Below, piece after piece: positions 35,340-46,868 of a stretch of DNA of 64,000 nt (position 1 is its first letter; the number at the start of each line of letters is the position of its first letter). The position numbers and the translations under genes were made by a program. This DNA is from Allium sativum (Eukaryota; Streptophyta; Magnoliopsida; Asparagales; Amaryllidaceae): NCBI GenBank assembly GCA_030737875.1, contig CM060922.1, positions 232,356,335-232,420,334 of the forward strand, given 5' to 3'. The notes under the pieces are model-generated. The model had not been told where the DNA came from. It ran no database searches and worked only from the letters and a program-made list of their open reading frames with translations.

Positions 35340-38300
35340 TGTAATAACCCGGAAAATACGAGCCAATTTAAAAATTTTAAATTGGTGATTTCAAAGGAAT
35401 TTGAACAATTGAAATGGAAAATTTCAATAAAATAGTGAATTAGAAATAGTGAGTCAGTTTGAAAATTTGATATCAGACTTGGACTGACTGTACAGGGTGG
35501 AGAATATAACGGATTTTAGTGAAACCAAAAATATTTAAATCTGATAGTCAATACCTTTCTAACGAATCTGAAAAATTGAAGTTTCATAACGGGAATCAAA
35601 AGTTATGGCCGAATGAATTTTCAGAATGGTCGCTATATATAATATATAGCCCTGGAAAATTGATATTTTGCATACGACCTTGGAATTCGACGAAACCACT
35701 TTTGTCGGGTCCGGGATGTCAAACTATTGCTAGGTTTCAAATTTCATAATTTTTGAAGCTAGTATGTGAGCGTGGCAAAAGAAAATGTGTTTGGTCAATT
35801 TCTATTAAATTGGATCGACCAAAAAATGGCCATTTTTCAAACTATCTCAGAATTCGACAAAACTAGTTTTTTTGGGACCATAGCGTCAAAACATAGCTAG
35901 ATTTATTTTTCTGGAATTTTTTGAATCAGTTTGTGGCCCTGGCAAATTGAAATGTGCGTTCAGAGTTAAAAATTAAATGTTTTAAACTTTAATTTGAAAA
36001 ATAACTGACTGTAACAGTCGAATTGGCCAACGAAACATATCCCATTGTGTCCGGGATGGGGGTATTTAGCTAGGGGCGACAGCCGTTGGGTTTGAAAAGG
36101 AGTTCGTTTGAGAAAACACTATTTAAAAATTTATTAAAACCACCGACCAATCATATTTCTCCATTCATTATTTAAAAAAAACCCAAAATCAACGGCGAAA
36201 CCCGTTCCAACCTTCCAGGCCAGATCGTCGCCGCTACCGCTGCTTCCAGCCACCGCCACCACCGCCGCTCGACGCGCCTTCGCCTCCCCTTCAAATCCGA
36301 CCCCCGCTCGACCACCCTCGACGCCTCCTCCGCCAGAATCGAGGCTCCAAACTCCCGACTTTCCCAGCGCCGCCGCCGACGATCCCGACCACCGAACGCC
36401 ACCAAACCACCACCGACAGGAAGCCCTCTCTCCCCTCTTCCACGTCCAACTCGCCGATCATCCCCTCGTGCCTCGGTTCACGCGAAAACTGCAAACCTAG
36501 TTTTGAACCATCATGAAAGGTGAGTTCTTTTTTATGTTTACACTTTGAAAAATCATATTTTTTGGTGTGTTGACGAAATTCGATGAAACAGGAAACATCC
36601 GGACCGCAAGGAAGCTCTCTACGACATAGAAGAAGCCGCGGATTTTTCTGAGTCATCTACGATTTTTAGCACTCCGAAAACCAATGTGAGAAACCTAAAT
36701 TAAATAAATTTGAATGGAAAATGTAGTTTATAAATTATATGAGCGAAATATAAATTACACACATGTTGTATACCTCATGTACATGCGTGGTGTAAGCTAT
36801 ATAAGCGAAGTATGAATTTTACATGCATGGAATAATTGATATATGTGTTGAAATGCAAGTGAAATATATTATATGTATATATATATACTCCCCTCGTCCA
36901 CAAACCATGGACGATATTTATTGTTGTGAATTGGTGTGAAATATTGGATGAAAAATGCGAATGGTTGAATAATTGTTTGTGGTTGATATTGTTTGGTTGT
37001 GATTGAAAAATACCCATTGGTGATTGAAATGAATTGGAACTATTTGTGGAAATTAATATAAACATGTCGCCTGCGGGCAAGTTAGATGCATGAATCCCCA
37101 TTGTCAAAAACCGCGAGGTTTTAAGGTACAACGAGGAGCCGTACTAGGGACGGTGCCGGTTTTAACTACTCTGCCGTTATGCTGCCGAAATTTTGAATAA
37201 TCTTTATGTGTTAGAATAATTTTCATATGTTGAAATTATTTTCGTGCGTTGAAATTAAAGTCATATGTTGAAACTATATCCATGTGTGGAAATGTTCATG
37301 TGTTGAAAAGTGTTGTGTGAAAATTAAATTCATTTGTGAATGAATGAAGTGTTTAAACAATAAAAATCACATTTATATAATATACATGAAGTATGAAAAA
37401 TATTCGCCTTATATATATAAATAGTTTCAACAATAAAAATTCCATCTTTCTAATATGAACAACATAAATAAAATATCCATGTGTGGAAATGCTCATGTGT
37501 TGAAAAGTGTGTATAGTGAAAAAGTTCATGTGTTGAATAAAAAGATTGAACAATAAAAATTACATTTTTATTGAAACTATGAAGTGTTGAAAACATCCGT
37601 TTGTCGAATAAATATTTTAAATGATAAAAATATCATTTTTATCACATATGTGATATGTTAGAGATATGCGGACGTTGAAATAGATATTGGTGATGAAATA
37701 TTATTTTTAACATGCATAGGAACTAAATAAAATAGTCATGTGTTGAAATCTATTTTAGTTCGCCAAAATTATCATCTTTGAAATGTGAAGTGTTAAAAAT
37801 AGCCACTTGTTCAAATAAATGTGCATGAGTTGAAATATACATTAATTAGCTAATGATATGATTTTAGCCTATGCATGACACATTAGAATAAATGGTGTTG
37901 TTAAACCAAAGTAAATCAAATATGAAGTTGAATGGAAAATGATAAGTGATAAAAATTGTATATATGTACAAGCATATTTATTGAACAGGTTATAGCAAAG
38001 GGGCTAGAGAAGAGGAATAAAATTTTATGCCCGACAAATAGGTACACATTTACTGTTTTATTTAGGTGATGATTTTATGAGCCTGTTGTCTAGCCGCTTG
38101 GCTTTTTCTTTTTCTTTTTGACATGAGACGCCCATGTGGCTATTTGGGAATTTTCCCAGCCCCTCCCGTACAAAGGAGGTTATGGAGAAATTTTCCAAAA
38201 TTTAAAGGCGTTAGTGAAATAATTGAAGTGAAAACGATATAGGAATTTTTGAATGAACTATATTTATATAAATATATAAATATAAATAAAATTAAAATGA

Positions 38301-40674
38301 AACGTGGCCGTGCAGTTCGTGTTTTGAAACCGTGATTTCAAACGACTAGTGCGGGAAATTCGACCATTGGATTTTCCCGGAACCGCAACCGTTGGGTTCG
38401 CCTTGGAAATATCTTTCCAACAGCACCAACTTTGTGAAGATCCGACGGTTGGATTGTTTGGAATGTTTAATTCAAATCTGAAGGAAAACAGCGCCAGAAC
38501 GATTATATATATATATATATATATATAATTAAATTAAATCGAATAACGACGCTGCAGTTCGTAAATTGAAATCATAATTTCAAATGGCTAGTGTGGAAGA
38601 TCCGACCATCGGATTTTCCCAAAACTGAAACCGTTGGATTCGTTTTGAAATGACCTTCCTAATGATATAAAATTTGTGAAGATCCAATGGTTAGATTTTC
38701 AGATATGTGTAAAACAAAATTAGTGAAAAGCAGCGTCCGTGCATCGATACGACCTGAAACGTTGTTTAATTAAATTTGGCCGTTTTAAATTAAATAAAAA
38801 TGGCGATATATCGTTATAAAATACTATAGACGATATAGAGTGAAAATAATCCCATTTTGTTGTGTTTGCTTGATATGTGATGGTTGAATGCTTGTAACAT
38901 GAAAATAATAACTAAAGTACTGAAAAGTGAATGTTGAATAGACCAACCATGTGACAAATTGATTTGAAAATCTAAATATACGTGGATTATTTGAAAAGGC
39001 CGAGTTTATCTCATTTCAAGTAATCGATCGACGTTGAGAAGTCGAAGAGTCAAAGACGGTTAAAGACCAACGATCTTCACATTGGATGGATGGGCGCTAC
39101 TGATGCTCGTGATTGGAGTAGCTACCAAGAAGGAACTGAAGTAGTAGCCATCCAAACATATTGTTGATTGTACGGGTATGCGAGGAATTGGTGCCTCCGG
39201 TTTCGTTCAAACCCAGAACGGACTTGTAAATGGACTGTGTGTCTAACATTGGATTTTGTTCTGTGTTGATTGATATTTGTTAAATATATATCTGTTTGGC
39301 GGCGGAGAATTTATTCTCTTGCTTAACGCCCTTCTCTGAGACGTACGAGCTCAGAGGTTATGTATTGATAGAAATTAGTCGCATGGAGTGGATTGCCTGT
39401 GTGGCACGCCTAAGTGGCATATGATCAGGGCTTCTGTTGCAAAGCAAAGTCTTCTGGTTGATGATCAAAGCATGGTCTGTGTGACGTAGCTTTGTGTATA
39501 ACGTGAATTCGCGAGCCTCACACCTCGGTATGAGCCAAAAACGGGAGAGTGACTGAAGGGAGAGCACGACGTTTCTTTCTAGCTAAGGTGGTGTCAGTGA
39601 CCTACCAGCCCTGAAATTATATATACTTTTCACCTGAGTGGTTGTTGGAATGCGAGGCTCCTCGATATAGGTCTGTAAGGACTGGGAAACGAGTGTTCAA
39701 GAATTGCCGATCCTCAAAAGTAAGAGAGGACCAGCCCTGAAGATCCAAGGATCATAGTGGGGTCTTGGGACATTTGCTAGAGTGTCACGAATCGGAGAGG
39801 AGCTTGCCCCTTGCCTCGACTCATGAAGGAATCCAATTTCCAATACGAAATATGCGAATGTGATTGTATTACTTGTATGGCGACATGATATATGGTACCC
39901 ATGCTGTCTAGGATTGATATTTATGATTGAATTTGCTTTTGAAACATATATGCACTAGTAATAATATCAAACACTTTTGTTTTATACGTATGAAGAATTT
40001 TTGGCCATTATAAGGTAAAACTCTATCCTCCGGTTTGCGTTGCATTGTGTGATGGGACCTGAGTCTTATAATGGCTTCATTTTATAAAAAAGCATTGCGA
40101 TGATTTAATCATTTATTTTATTTCATGCACTAGCACTCACTGGAGTAAACCCGTTCCGCGAAAGTGGCGTGGTCCTTTGATTTGCCTTATTATTGTTGTT
40201 AATAAGTTAAGTAGATTTCTCATACCAGTCCCATGACTGACTCGTAGTTTGTTTCACCTTGCAAACTCGGGTGCCCTCATTTTCACACGGTCAGCCTAGT
40301 TACAGGTCTCTGACGCGCCTTTTGGCTCATGGCGAGGCTTGACTACACCGTGCTGACTTGGATTTTCTCCGCCATTATTGTATCTATATTATGATTCCGC
40401 CATTGGCGATGTAGACTGATACTTATTTTGTGTACTCTTTATGTATGATTCCGCATCATGCGATGGTGACTGACTATGTATCATTATGCACTAAGTTGTA
40501 TCCTGTACTGTGCTTCTCTATTGTGATGATATCTATATGATTCCGCTGTCATATGTATGTAAATTATTCTATTCTCTGTTTATGCTATTATCTGTGATCT
40601 GGTAATGATGATAAATGTGTTATGTTCCAATGATTATCCTTAACACCGTGTTACGGGGTTTTGGGATCGTCACA
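35340..40674 (+). repeat. Element A 5' LTR
   Basis: Starts TGTAATAACCCGG and ends GATCGTCACA. It contains a GC-rich CCGCC-type leader at 36187-36500 with possible splice signals, a run of CATGTGTTGAAA-like repeats (about 37195-37810), a block at 38087-38220 (GCCGCTTGGCTTTTTC) also found inside LARDs D and E, a tandem duplication (about 38283-38540 and 38545-38760), and near the end the shared block CCAGTCCCATGACTGACTC (40225-40243). Open frames in the GC-rich leader are present on both strands and are not supported as genes. Confidence 0.9.
36187..36520 (+). promoter_or_regulatory. GC-rich leader region of element A LTR
   Basis: A C-rich, CpG-rich island within an otherwise AT-rich LTR is followed by AAAGGTGAGTTC (36516-36527), a good splice donor, and GATGAAACAG (36582-36591), a plausible acceptor 72 bp on. 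CCAAT occurs shortly upstream (CGACCAATCA, about 36145). The same signals are kept in the 3' LTR (donor at about 46457). A transcribed leader is inferred from composition only. Confidence 0.4.
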
Positions 40675-40676
40675 GC

Positions 40677-40688
40677 TGGCATCAGAGC
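40677..40688 (+). other. Primer binding site of element A
   Basis: TGGCATCAGAGC stands two bases after the LTR. It is the initiator-methionine-tRNA type site with T to C at the fourth base. Confidence 0.8.
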
Positions 40689-40931
40689 TTTGGTTAACCT
40701 TAGTTATGGAATCTAACACATTAAACATTTCATCAAAATGGAATCAATAGTATTCTAAGGCATGTCGCTCATTAGAGATGGGACTAGTAAAGTCCTAGAA
40801 TGAGCCGAGCAGAATAGCAAAAACAATTTGATCAGTCCATCGTTATCTTTGCGTAAATTTTCTGCTTAATCATGCAATAAACTATCATTTCGGTTAGCTG
40901 ACTCTTTTCTTGCTTATACAGAATTTGACAA

Positions 40932-41333
40932 ATGGCTATCAGAGCAGCCGCCGCTAGAGAAGGTCGTGCCGGCCGAGGCCGAGGTAGGGGAGAAGCCCCA
41001 GTTCAAGAAGGTCCTTTGATACAACCTCCGGCCACTCAATACTTCGAGCTAGACCGTGTAGCTAAGAGATACAAAATCATAGGAGGCAAGACCTTCTCGG
41101 GTACTGGCACCGTAATAGAGGCCCATGCATGGCTCAAAACATGCGAGAAAATTCTTGAAGGTCTAAGGCTTGTAGACGAAGATAAAGCTATTATGGGCGC
41201 CTGGCTCATGCAGGAACAAGCTGAACTATGGTGGGAATCTCTCACCGCCAGGAATAGAGAAGCTGGAAGAACATGGGATGGATTCAAAGAACTCTTCAAG
41301 GAGAAATATGTCCCGGATCAAGCACTAGAATGA
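40932..41333 (+). pseudogene. Element A gag, N-terminal part (stop at TGA 41331)
   Basis: The capsid-type Gag begins with an Arg/Gly-rich tail (RGRGRGEAPVQ). The retrotransposon gag fold follows: GKTFSGTGTVIEAHAWLKTC, then AWLMQEQAELWWESL and FKELFKEKYVP, the Trp-Trp and Phe-Lys-Glu landmarks of the family. The frame is cut by an in-frame TGA where relatives have Arg (CGA), a C-to-T change at CpG. The next segment continues in the same frame. Gag forms the cytoplasmic virus-like particle in which reverse transcription takes place. Confidence 0.88.
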
Positions 41334-43196
41334 ATGCACGATGACTTCGCCAACCTCCAGCAGGGGGATCTTTCCGTGCAGGATTATCTGAATAAATTTA
41401 CACTGTTGTCGCCCTATGCTTCGGAGCTCGTTGCCACTGCAATGCCCAAAAATAAGTGGTTTATCCTTGGGCTAAGGCGACAGTATCATGATAGAGCCAT
41501 GGCCCATGTCAAGCTGGAATTCAACGAACTGGTGGAAATGACATGCAACCACGAAGACCTAGACCATAGGCATCTGGAGCAGGACCGCGCTAAAAGCCAG
41601 GCCGGGAATAAGCGCAAGCCTCCTGTAAATCAAGGCGAGTCAAGCCAAGTGACATCTTTGAATCCACAAACCAATAAGCCTCCAAGAGGAAACTGCTTTA
41701 ACTGTGGCAAGCCGGGGCACTACTCAAATGTCTGCACAGCTCCGAAAAGGCAGAGAACCAATTCTCAAGGTTCGAGCCAAGGCTCCCAGAACCCTCGCTC
41801 GTGCTTCAACTATCGCAAGACCAATCATCTGGTCAAGGACTGTCCGTTGCTGAAGAAGGCCACAGTAGCTCACGTGTACGACGGGTCAAGCCCGCCAGCT
41901 GCTTCCGATGGAGCAGGTAAACCCGATGTTTTGAGAAGTACCCTTACAATTAAAAATATTCCTGTTTCTATATTGTTTGACACGGGTGCGTCGTGTAGTT
42001 TTATTGCTAAAAACACAGTGCACAAATTAAAGTTAAAACAGCGAAAGCTCAAAGAATCAGTGGAAGTTCATAACCCGATAGGGGGTCCTATTACTTTGGG
42101 TTCATATTGTAGAGTGCCAGTCTCTTATTCTTCCTACAAGTTTCCCTTTGATTTAATTGTTATGGATTTTCCCAAATTCGATATCATTCTCGAGCTAGAT
42201 TGGTTAACGAAATACGAAGCTGAGGTAAATTGTGCAGAAAGAATCGTTAAAATTCGAACGAAGCTTGGATATATTACGGTACCCTGTCATGGTTTGAATC
42301 CAAATAGAGAAGAATGTTGGTCAGCTTTAGTACTTATCCCCACTTCCATAGAAAAGATTCTGATTGTTAGAAACTATGCGGATGTGTTTGAAGAAGTTGA
42401 AAACTTACCTCCGCAAAGAGAAATAGAATTCCGAATCGATCTAATTCCCAATGCCAGATCAGTGGTACATCCAATTCGCAGAATGACTCCGAAGGAAAAA
42501 GAAGAATTAGGCGATCAAACTCGTCAACTGTTGTGGAAGGGTCTAATCAGACCTAGTTTTTCTAATTGGGGTACAGCTATTGTGTTTGTCCCAAAGTCAG
42601 ATGGTACTCTTCGATTATGCGTTGATTACCGAGACCTCAACAAACAAACGCTCAAAAACAAGTATCCATTACCCCGCATCGATGATTTGCTAGACCAATT
42701 GAATGGGGCAAAAGTATTTTCCCGAATGGACCTAGCTACAGGCTTTCATCAATTGAGAATAGCAGAAGAGTGTGTTCCTTCGACAACTTTCATAGGTCCA
42801 AACATATTTTATGAATGGTTAGTAATGCCGTTTGGCCTGTGTAACGCTCCAGCATACTTTGTCGATCTAATGAATAGAGTGTTCAGGGGAGTTCTGAATA
42901 AATTTGTCCTCGTATTCATCGATGATATTTTAATCTACTCCAAATCAAAACCCGAACATGAAAAACACTTAGAACAAGTATTAGAGATTCTAAGGAAGAA
43001 CGTCTTCAAAGCCAAATTCTCTAAATGTGTCTTCTGGCAAGAAGAAGTCAAATTTCTTGGCCATGTCGTGTCAGAGAAAGGAATTTCTGTTGACCCAAGC
43101 AAAATAACAGCGATTCAAGACTGGAAACAACCAACTAAGTTAGAAGTTTTATGGGGTTGGCTAGTTATTATCGAAAGTTCATTAAGGATTTTTTGA
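41334..43196 (+). pseudogene. Element A gag C-terminus, nucleocapsid, protease and reverse transcriptase
   Basis: In-frame continuation of gag. Residues 1-90 are the end of capsid. A CCHC zinc knuckle [14 protein letters not shown] lies at 121-134. A second knuckle ([14 protein letters not shown]) has lost its second Cys to Tyr. The aspartic protease motif FDTGAS lies at 215-220. RT runs from about 415, with [24 protein letters not shown] and [13 protein letters not shown] (catalytic Asp pair near 530-531). The usual KTAFRT block is replaced by STTFIGPN. A frameshift near 43145, in the stretch normally reading EVRSFLGLA, ends the useful frame; the RT tail continues from 43151. Confidence 0.9.
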
Positions 43197-44326
43197 AGAT
43201 ATCCGGTCCGTTAACGAAGCTCACGAAGAAACATGAGAAGTTTAAGTGGACTTCTGACTGTGAAGAAGCTTTCCAAGAATTGAAATCGAAACTGACCACT
43301 ACTCCAGTGTTAACTATTGTTGATGGCAATCAGGATTTAATGGTTTGGACAGATGCTTCTATTAGATGTCTTGGTGCAGTGTTAATGCAAAGAGGCCAAG
43401 TAATCGCTTATGCAAGCCGCCAACTGAAACCGCATGAGAAGAATTATGTAACTCATGATCTTGAGTTGCTAGCTATCATTTTTGCCTTGAAAATCTGGAG
43501 GCAGTATTTATTGGGCGAGAAATTTATACTGTATACAGATCATCAATCATTGAAGTATTTATACACCCAGAAAGATCCGAATTTGAGACAGCAGCGTTGG
43601 CTAGAATTTCTTGCAGCGTATGATCTTGATATCCTGTATACGCCGGGGAAGGCTAACGTTGTAGCGGATGCGCTTAGTAGGAAAACCGCAATCATTGCCA
43701 ATCTTATAATTACCCCTAGCTTGATCGATAAGATATGTGCTCTCCAGAGGAATGATTATTTCATTCAAAGGATCAAAGGAAGAATCCAGAAGGGAGAGCC
43801 CTCAAGTTTTCAGGTAGATAAAGAAGAAGTTCTGAGACTGAATGGGAGAATATGTGTTCCCAACATTTCCGAGCTCAAAAGAGAAGTGCTGGATGAATGC
43901 CATAAATCCAAATTTTGCATCCATCCTGGGGTGGGTAAAATGTACAACGATATCAAACGCACTTTCTGGTGGAAGGCAATGAAAAGGGATATTTCTTTGT
44001 ATGTTAGCAGATGCCCTACTTGTCAATTGGCCAAGAGCGACCAGAAGAAGCTAGCTGGATTGTTGCAACAGTTGGAAGTCCCAGGTTGGAAATGGGAACA
44101 GATTTCCATGGATTTCATAGATGGTTTGCCGCGAATGAGGAAAGGTAATGACAGCATTTGGGTAATCGTAGATCGCTTCACGAATACTGCCCATTTTATA
44201 CCTGTTAGATCCAATAGAACCGCTCAAAGTCTAGCACAGATATATTTCAAAGAAATCGTTAAGCTGCATGGAATTCCCATCAGCATAGTCAGTGATAGAG
44301 ATCCCCTATTTGCTAGCAAATTCTAG
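43151..44326 (+). pseudogene. Element A RT tail, RNase H and integrase core
   Basis: Starts in the RT connection ([12 protein letters not shown]). RNase H follows with [16 protein letters not shown] (Asp 68), HDLELLAII and TDHQSLKYL. The integrase zinc-binding part has HPGVGKMY and CPTCQLAK. The catalytic core shows [10 protein letters not shown] and [13 protein letters not shown] at 44324-44326 replaces the Trp of the usual FW, and the frame continues unchanged behind it. RNase H normally has DASG here; the Gly-to-Ile/Arg change (DASIRCLG) may weaken it. Confidence 0.9.
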
Positions 44327-44344
44327 GAAGCTTTCCAGATAGAA

Positions 44345-45166
44345 TTGGGAACGAAACTGAATATGAGCACCGCTTATCACCCTCAAACGGATGGCCAAAC
44401 TGAGCGGGTGAATATAATTTTAGAAGATTTATTGCGGGCTTGTATTATTGACTTTGGTGGGTCATGGGAAGATCACTTGCATTTGGCAGAATTCTCATGT
44501 AACAATAGCTATCAAGCAAGTTTGGGAATGTCGCCATTTGAAGCATTATATGGCAGACCCTGCAGATCTCCAGCATGTTGGGTAGAACCTGGCAATAGAC
44601 TTGTGTTAGGACTCGATATGATTAGAGAAGCATCTGATAAATTCGACTTCATCAAAAAGCGTTTGAGAACCGCCCAAACCCGACAGAAATGTTATGCAGA
44701 TTCTAGAAGAAGAGATTTGACATTTGTTGTTGGCGATCATGTTTATTTGAAAGTTTCTCCGATGAGAGGAGTAATCAGATTTGGCAAAACTGGGAAGTTG
44801 GCACCGAGATTTATTGGTCCCTTTCCTATACTCGAGCGAATTGGAACTCTTGCTTATAGGGTTCAATTAGCAGATTGGTTGCCTGGAGTGCATAATGTAT
44901 TTCACATATCTCAACTTAGAAGACATGTGCATGATCCAGATCTTGTTGTAGAAGAAGCAGCGCAACAGGATATAGACATAACTCCAGAATTAGCACTCAG
45001 AAGAGAGCCATTAAAAATTGTGGGCAAAGAAACTAGAGAACTAAAAAGCAAAAAGGTTCATTTAGTTAAAGTGCAGTGGAGCAGTGAACCTAGAGACTGT
45101 ACTAGGGAAACTGAGGAAAGCATTAAGCAAGCTTACCCCAAATGCAGAGTGGATATCTCTGACTAA
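44345..45166 (+). pseudogene. Element A integrase C-terminal half with chromodomain-like tail
   Basis: Same frame as the preceding segment after the TAG. It contains the catalytic Glu in [12 protein letters not shown], the GPY/F-type region (GKLAPRFIGPFPILERIG, YRVQLADWLPGVHNVFHIS) and a C-terminal tail with LKSKKVHLVKVQWSSEPRDC, the position of the chromodomain in Tekay-type elements. The usual ATWE is CTRE here. It ends at 45164-45166, 88 bases before the polypurine tract. Confidence 0.9.
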
Positions 45167-45254
45167 CTCCGGTGCAAGGTATCTTTACAATACTTTGCTT
45201 TTACATTTTGTTTCCTACTTTACTGTTGTTTCCTTCTCAAGGACGAAAAGTTTT

Positions 45255-45266
45255 AAGTGGGGGAGA
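45255..45266 (+). other. Polypurine tract of element A
   Basis: AAGTGGGGGAGA followed by one T and the TG of the 3' LTR. Confidence 0.88.
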
Positions 45267-45267
45267 T

Positions 45268-46817
45268 TGTAATAACCCGGAAAATACGAGCCGATTTAAA
45301 ATTTTTAAATTGGCGATTTCAAAGGAATTTGAACAATTGAAATGGAAATTTTCAATAAAATAGTGAATTAGAAATAGTGAGTCGGTTTGAAAATTTGAAT
45401 TCAGACTTGGACTGACTGTACAGGGTGGAGAATATAACGGATTTTAGTGAAACCAAAAATATTTAAGTCTGTTAGTCAATACCGTTCTAACAAATCTGAA
45501 AAATCGAAGTTTCATAACGGGAATCAAAAGTTATGGCCGAATGAATTTTCAGAATGGTCGCTATATAGAATATATAGCCCTGGAAAATTGATATTTTGCA
45601 TACGACCTCGGAATTCGAAGAAACCACTTTTGTTGGGTCCGGGATGTCAAACTATTGCTAGGTTTCAAATTTCATAATTTTTGAATCTAGTATGTGAGCG
45701 TGGCAAAAGAAAATGTGTTTGATCAAATTCTATTAAATTGGATCAACCAGAAAATGGCCATTTTTCAAACGATCTCAGAATTAGACGAAACTAGTTTTGT
45801 TGGGACCGTAGCGTCAAAACATAGCTAGATTTATTTTCTTGGAATTTTTTGAATCAGTTTATGGCCCTAGCAAATTGAAATGTGCGTTCAGAGTTAAAAA
45901 TTAAATGTTTTATACTTTAGTTTGAAAAATAACTGACTGTAGCAGTCGAATTGGCCAACGAAACATATTTCATTGTGTCCGGGAGGGGGTATTTAGCTAG
46001 GGCGACAGTCGTTGGGTTTGAAAAGGAGTTCGTATGAGAAAACACTATTTAAAAATTTATTAAAACCACCGACCAATCATATTTCTCCATTTATTATTTT
46101 AAAAAAAAAACAAAAAACCCCAAAATCAACGGCGAAACCCTTTCCAACCTTCCAGGCCAGATCGCCGCCGCTACAGCCGCTTCCAGCCTCTGCCACCACC
46201 GCCGCTCGACGCGTCTTCGCCTCCCCTTCAAATCCGACCCCAGCTCGACCACCCTCGATGCCTCCTCCGCCAGAATCGAGGCTCCAAACTCCCGACCTTC
46301 CCAGTGCCGCCGCCGACGATCCTGATCACCGAACGCCACCAAACCACCACCGATAGGAAGTCCTCTCTCCCCTCTTCCACGTCCAACTCGCCGATCATCC
46401 CCTCATGCCTCGGTTCGCGCGAAAACTGCGAACCTAGTTTTGAACCATCGTGAAAGGTGAGTTCTTTTTTATGTTTACACTTTGAAAAATCATATCATTT
46501 TGGTGTGTTGACGAAATTCGATGAAACAGGAAACATCGGGACCGCAAGGAAGCTCTCTACCACATAGAAGAAGCCGTGCATTTTTCTGAGTCATCTACGA
46601 TTTTTAGCACTCTGAAAACCAATGTGAGAAATCTAAATTAAATAAATTTGAATGGAAAATTTCGTGTATAAATTATATGAGCGAAATATAAATTACACAC
46701 GTGTTGCATACCTCATGTAAATGCGTGGTGTAAGCTATATAAGCGAAGTATGAATTTTACATGCATAGAATAATTGATAAATGTGTTGAAATGCAAGTGA
46801 AATATATTATATATATA

Positions 46818-46868
<51 letters not shown>

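Noticed and set aside
36172..36656. Arg-rich minus-strand frames in the GC-rich leader of element A, repeated near 46094-46342
   Set aside because: Composition-driven frames in a CpG-rich leader. The repetition is due to LTR duplication, and the frames do not keep the same ends.
40932..45166. Possibility that the RT-bearing elements are integrated pararetroviruses
   Set aside because: They have LTRs, polypurine tracts, integrase with HHCC and a DDE core, and a chromodomain-like tail; no movement protein is seen. This is Ty3-gypsy organisation.
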